A stretch of DNA of 8,818 nt, taken from contig JALTMC010000919.1 of NCBI GenBank assembly GCA_027005175.1, forward strand, positions 1 to 8,818. The letters run 5' to 3'. The DNA is from Myxococcales bacterium (lineage in GTDB: Bacteria; Myxococcota_C; UBA6777). Below are positions 5,781 through 8,818 of the stretch, one piece after another. Below the pieces are notes generated by a model. That model saw nothing but the letters and a program-made list of their open reading frames with translations, was not told the DNA's origin and searched no databases. The position numbers and the translations under genes were made by a program. Each line of letters opens with the position of its first letter. Within the stretch, counting starts at the first letter, position 1.

Positions 5781-7094
5781 TTGTCTTACTCTGATCCCTA
5801 CCAGGGACAACTCCAAGAGTTCTTCGCACTGCGACGAACATCTCGCCGTCGTACATTGGATGAGATGCATCGCTTGCTGAAGTTTTTGAAACACCCAGAG
5901 CACCAATACCCAATTGTACAAGTGGTTGGAACCAACGGAAAAGGCTCAACAGCCTCTTTTTTAGCGGCCATTCTTCAAGCGGCAGGCTATCGCACAGGGT
6001 TGTTTACCAGCCCCCACCTCATCGAGTTTCGAGAGCGATTTCAAGTCAATGGTCTTGAAGTCGAAGACAAGATACTGGCCCCCCTCCTCCGCCACACCCT
6101 CGAATCTACCGAAAAAATAGGCATACAACCTGTCTTTTTTGATACCGCCACTGCGATGGCTGCCCAGCTCTTTGCCCAAGAACAAGTGGATATCGCGATC
6201 TTGGAGGCAGGGATGGGAGCACGCCTTGACGCAACAACGGCCCTACCAGCCCATCTCACAATATTGACACAGGTAGGATGCGATCACAGCACCTGGTTGG
6301 GAACAGAGATCAGAGATATCGCGCGGGACAAAGCTGCTGGTTTTCGCCCCCATCGCCCAGGGGTCCTAGGGGTTCACACAGAACCGGCCTTGTCAGCGAT
6401 CTTAGAGGAGACAGAGCGCATTCAACCGTCGAGCTTGTGGCGTATTGGTATTGATTTTCCCAACCTCACCCACCCTCAAAACAACATCACTCAGACACCG
6501 GATGGTCAGGATGTCCAGTGGTGGCATACGCTTTCACCTGGGCTACAAGGGACATACCAAAAGCACAACCTCTCCTTGGCCTTGGCCGCCACAGCCCTGC
6601 TTCAGGAGGAGGGATTTCACTGCTCACCAGCAGCGATTCGGCGAGGGGTCAAAGAGGTAAGCTGGCCAGGACGTATGCAAAAGCTCCGTTGGAACCATCA
6701 CGACATCTGGCTGGATGGTGCTCACAATCCATCAGCGATGAAGGCCCTCCTGCACAACTTCCACCACTCTTCCTTGTGTCTGATCTTTGGTGCCATGCAA
6801 GACAAAGAGTTAACCTCCCTGTTACAAATAGCGATTCCTCATGTGGAAACCCTCATCCTTTGCCCCATACAACAAGCTCGCTCAGCCTCACCCAAAGAAC
6901 TCCTCGCGATCGCCCAAAGGATCGACAAAAAAGAAAGAAGCCTGCATTGTGTTCGCTCACTCCAAGAGGCCCTGCAAAAGGCCACATCAACACCCCACTC
7001 TGCTCCAGAGCAGAGTCCGGTGATTCTACTGGCAGGTTCCCTGTATTTGGTGGGAGAGGCCCTGGCTTGGTGGCGTACGCTTGACACGACCTGA
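5781..7094 (+). CDS. folC: FolC, dihydrofolate synthase / folylpolyglutamate synthase
   Basis: FolC adds glutamate to dihydropteroate and to folates in an ATP-dependent Mur-ligase-type reaction in the cytoplasm. The 437-residue length is normal. The ATP-binding P-loop is V48-VGTNGKGSTAS59, followed by T76-SPHL, D121-TATAMAA, E142-AGMGARLDATT (the family usually has GGRLDATN), T163-QVGCDHSTWLG...RDKAAGF, P296-GRMQ, L311-DGAHNP317 and the C-terminal A418-GSLYLVGE. I chose the TTG at 5781 because the stretch PYQGQLQEFF...LDEMHRLL before the P-loop belongs to the family, and the in-frame TGA of the previous gene (5766-5768) leaves no room for an ATG. There is no clear Shine-Dalgarno, so it probably depends on ribosomes ending the upstream gene. 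The gene is last in the apparent operon. No accD neighbour, common elsewhere, is present. Confidence 0.96.
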   Translation: MSYSDPYQGQLQEFFALRRTSRRRTLDEMHRLLKFLKHPEHQYPIVQVVGTNGKGSTASFLAAILQAAGYRTGLFTSPHLIEFRERFQVNGLEVEDKILAPLLRHTLESTEKIGIQPVFFDTATAMAAQLFAQEQVDIAILEAGMGARLDATTALPAHLTILTQVGCDHSTWLGTEIRDIARDKAAGFRPHRPGVLGVHTEPALSAILEETERIQPSSLWRIGIDFPNLTHPQNNITQTPDGQDVQWWHTLSPGLQGTYQKHNLSLALAATALLQEEGFHCSPAAIRRGVKEVSWPGRMQKLRWNHHDIWLDGAHNPSAMKALLHNFHHSSLCLIFGAMQDKELTSLLQIAIPHVETLILCPIQQARSASPKELLAIAQRIDKKERSLHCVRSLQEALQKATSTPHSAPEQSPVILLAGSLYLVGEALAWWRTLDTT

Positions 7095-7109
7095 CAATCG
7101 TCCTATGGT
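7081..7109 (+). promoter_or_regulatory. Candidate sigma70-type promoter for the kinase gene
   Basis: A perfect -35 box TTGACA (7081-7086), a 17-base spacer and a -10 box TATGGT (7104-7109, four of six consensus bases) overlap the last codons of folC. A start near 7116 would give a leader of about 155 bases before the kinase ATG, carrying the hairpins at 7112-7169. The fit to consensus is the only evidence. Confidence 0.5.
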
Positions 7110-7111
7110 TC

Positions 7112-7169
7112 CGAAAATCCAACACAGAGTTGGAATTTCGATTGAAAATCGCGTACAATTCCCAAACTC
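7112..7169 (+). promoter_or_regulatory. Two mutually exclusive hairpins in the kinase leader
   Basis: Hairpin A pairs 7112-7123 (CGAAAATCCAAC) with 7129-7140 (GTTGGAATTTCG): twelve positions, one A-A mismatch, a five-base loop. Hairpin B uses the same right arm differently. It pairs GAGTT (7127-7131) with AACTC (7165-7169), GG (7132-7133) with CC, AATT (7134-7137) with AATT (7157-7160), and CGATT (7139-7143) with AATCG (7147-7151) around a GAA loop. That is about 16 pairs with small bulges. The two cannot form together, as in attenuators. Neither is followed by a T-run, so a folC terminator is unlikely. The rest of the 7095-7270 gap shows nothing else. Confidence 0.45.
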
Positions 7170-7270
7170 CCTGGGGAAACCTTCCACCCGAAGGCTTCTT
7201 CAACACTTAGGACAGGAAAAACAGGAGCTTAGGCTCATAACATTCTCTTCCTACACAACCCGTGACGCGC

Positions 7271-8818
7271 ATGACAGAGCAAAAATCGCCCCCAGCCAAC
7301 AACCAGAGTACCAAGCCAAAAGGCTCTGACACGTCTGGAGACTGGCTGGAAGGACGAACCCTGGGCAAATACAAGTTGGTCAAACGCATCGGTGCAGGAT
7401 CTTTTGCCAGCATCTATGAAGCTGTACATGTGCACCTTCAAGTCCCTTTTGCGATCAAAATCCTACATCCAGCATTTGCAGGACGTGATGAGATCGTCAA
7501 GCGATTCTTTCGCGAAGCACAAGCAGCTAGCCAGCTGCAACATGAAAATGTTGTTTTCATCGCAGATTTCGACGTTGCCGAAGGTATTGGCCCTTATATT
7601 GTCATGGAGTACCTCGAAGGCGAGACTCTCAAGGCATTCTTAGAACACGACAAAACACCACCTTTGGAAGAAGTGGGGGAGATCTCCCGTCAGATCTGCC
7701 AGGCCCTGACTCTGGCCCATCGCAAAGGTATTATCCACCGCGATTTAAAGCCTGAAAATGTATTTTTGATTCGACGCGATATGGGCCATTTGATGGTCAA
7801 GATCCTCGACTTTGGAATCGCCCACCTCGCCGCAGCCCGCGACTCCATTACGGGTGCCAAGTTAATGGGAACCCCCGTCTATATGGCTCCCGAACAGTTT
7901 CGCGGCCAAGTCAATTCAGAAAGTTTAGACATCTACTCCTTTGGTGTCATTCTGTACGAAATGCTTGTGGGTCAACCTCCCTTTCAAGGCCAGAGTGTCC
8001 AGCGCCTTGGCATCGAACACCTGCTCCTGCCAGCCCCAGAGCTCAATGATAGTTTTCCACAAGCACTGCGACAACTTCAAGCACGTCTTCTGGGCAAAAC
8101 CCCAGAGGAGCGCCCAGAGTCCATGGAAGAGACATGGTCCTTACTCGCAGCCGCGCTGGACCCAGCAGGACAACATCCACACTGGCACCAAACAAACTTA
8201 CTTCCAAACAAGGTCGTACCTCTGCCCACCAATGACACGGTCATCTCTCGCGTACCTGGAGTTAGCAGCTCACAAATAAAAAAACCCATCATACCCCAGA
8301 CCGAATCGGGTAATACGTCCATAACCCCCGCCCCCAGCTCCGAAGAAGTAGAGGTCTCACTTAACGCAAATTCTTCGGAAGTTCTGGACGAACTATCTCT
8401 CGTCGTAGAATCCACCAATGTTTCAGTGCCACCTCTTCCACCCGCCTCCATCGGTGATGACGACCCCACAACCGTCTATCGTGTCGAGCCCACCATGCCT
8501 TCACCATCAACACCGGTAGAGTCTCCCCTCAAAGAGGATGAAGAAGCCACCCTCAAACCACTACCTGGCCTTGAAGTTCCTCCCGATATACTGGAGCGAC
8601 CACCAAGTTTAGAGAACAAAGTCCCTAACGAAGCCGCCTCACAACTGGAGGTCATCGAAGCCACCTCACAACCGGAGGTAATCGAAGCCGCCTCACAACC
8701 GGAGGTAATCGAAGCCACCTCACAACCAGAGGTAATCGAAGCCACCTCACAACCGGAGGTAATCGAAGCCACCTCACAACCGGAGGTAATCGAAGCCACC
8801 TCACAACCGGAGGTAATT
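7271..8818 (+). CDS. Hanks-type Ser/Thr protein kinase, 3' end beyond the window
   Basis: The frame is open from ATG 7271 for 516 codons to the window edge, with no stop seen. The kinase domain covers about residues 34-296. It has the glycine-rich loop G41-AGSFASIY (third glycine is alanine), the lysine K63 (PFAIKIL), the helix-C glutamate E82 (FREAQ), the catalytic H156-RDLKPEN163, D180-FG, A206-PE with T201-PVYM before it, D220-IYSFG and R281. All catalytic residues are present, so it should be active. After it comes a Pro/Ser/Thr/Glu-rich region (about 300-453) with an acidic D396-DDPTTVY patch that could hold phosphothreonines read by FHA domains. Seven nine-residue repeats follow from E454. 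No membrane segment is seen so far. The start has no Shine-Dalgarno; GTG at 7262 in the same frame is the only alternative before a stop at 7238-7240. Such kinases with long variable tails are abundant in Myxococcota. Targets are unknown. Confidence 0.95.
   Translation, partial: MTEQKSPPANNQSTKPKGSDTSGDWLEGRTLGKYKLVKRIGAGSFASIYEAVHVHLQVPFAIKILHPAFAGRDEIVKRFFREAQAASQLQHENVVFIADFDVAEGIGPYIVMEYLEGETLKAFLEHDKTPPLEEVGEISRQICQALTLAHRKGIIHRDLKPENVFLIRRDMGHLMVKILDFGIAHLAAARDSITGAKLMGTPVYMAPEQFRGQVNSESLDIYSFGVILYEMLVGQPPFQGQSVQRLGIEHLLLPAPELNDSFPQALRQLQARLLGKTPEERPESMEETWSLLAAALDPAGQHPHWHQTNLLPNKVVPLPTNDTVISRVPGVSSSQIKKPIIPQTESGNTSITPAPSSEEVEVSLNANSSEVLDELSLVVESTNVSVPPLPPASIGDDDPTTVYRVEPTMPSPSTPVESPLKEDEEATLKPLPGLEVPPDILERPPSLENKVPNEAASQLEVIEATSQPEVIEAASQPEVIEATSQPEVIEATSQPEVIEATSQPEVIEATSQPEVI
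8630..8818 (+). repeat. In-frame 27-bp tandem repeat, seven copies, running to the window edge
   Basis: Seven exact 27-base units begin at 8630, 8657, 8684, 8711, 8738, 8765 and 8792. Each encodes E-A-(T/A)-S-Q-P-E-V-I. The first unit is the most divergent (QLEVI, GTC for Val). Units 2, 5 and 6 are identical at DNA level, unit 4 has CCA for CCG, and unit 7 ends ATT. The near-identity implies recent expansion by slippage or unequal recombination. The array forms an acidic, disordered spacer in the kinase tail. Its full copy number is not visible. Confidence 0.95.

Noticed and set aside
6518-7084. 188-codon open frame overlapping folC in another frame
   Set aside because: folC motifs PGRM, LDGAHNP and AGSLYLVGE run through this stretch, so the other frame is incidental.
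8476-8799. Minus-strand repetitive open frame (ASITSGCEV units)
   Set aside because: It is the reverse reading of the kinase tail repeat; the + frame is continuous with an intact kinase domain.
8630-8818. CRISPR array
   Set aside because: The units are directly adjacent 27-base copies in coding frame with no unique spacers.

Overview
The window carries six complete protein genes and the 5' part of a seventh, at mid-range GC. The gene content suggests a Gram-negative bacterium of the Myxococcota or a related former-deltaproteobacterial lineage such as Bradymonadota. The reasons are an AgmX/PglI-type C-terminal domain protein, a Hanks-type Ser/Thr kinase with a long Pro/Thr/Glu-rich repetitive tail, a secreted M23 peptidase, and a bacterial XPB-Bax1 pair. 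The lineage is inferred from family distribution, not from a marker gene.

Layout. At 64-561 (+) is a small membrane-anchored protein with an AgmX/PglI (TonB-like) C-terminal domain. It is followed by an intrinsic terminator (600-620) and a second inverted repeat (625-656). Converging on it is an exported M23 (LytM-like) peptidase at 812-1954 (-). A 354-base divergent intergenic region (1955-2308) follows. It holds a small hairpin, a 9-base direct repeat and a 12-base perfect palindrome, but no convincing gene.

From 2309 four genes run on the + strand as a probable operon. They are an XPB-like superfamily 2 helicase (2309-3694), a Bax1/DUF790 nuclease-family protein (3694-4917, overlapping the helicase stop by one base), an MBL-fold hydrolase resembling class II cyclic-nucleotide phosphodiesterases (4986-5768), and FolC (5781-7094, TTG start 12 bases after the preceding stop and in the same frame). 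A 176-base gap with a good sigma70-type promoter candidate and competing hairpins leads to a Ser/Thr protein kinase. Its reading frame starts at 7271 and is open to the window edge, ending in seven copies of an in-frame 27-base repeat.

How the genes work together. XPB and Bax1 form a helicase-nuclease complex in archaea, where a role in nucleotide excision repair has been proposed, so the centre of the window is probably a DNA-processing module. Two features are unusual. The RED motif of XPB reads R-P-D here. The position where I expect the catalytic glutamate of Bax1 (the LEIVGFW-type strand) is valine. Both need an alignment to confirm. The MBL hydrolase and FolC look like passengers in the same transcript, with no proven link to repair. 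No mobile element, CRISPR array, tRNA or rRNA was seen.
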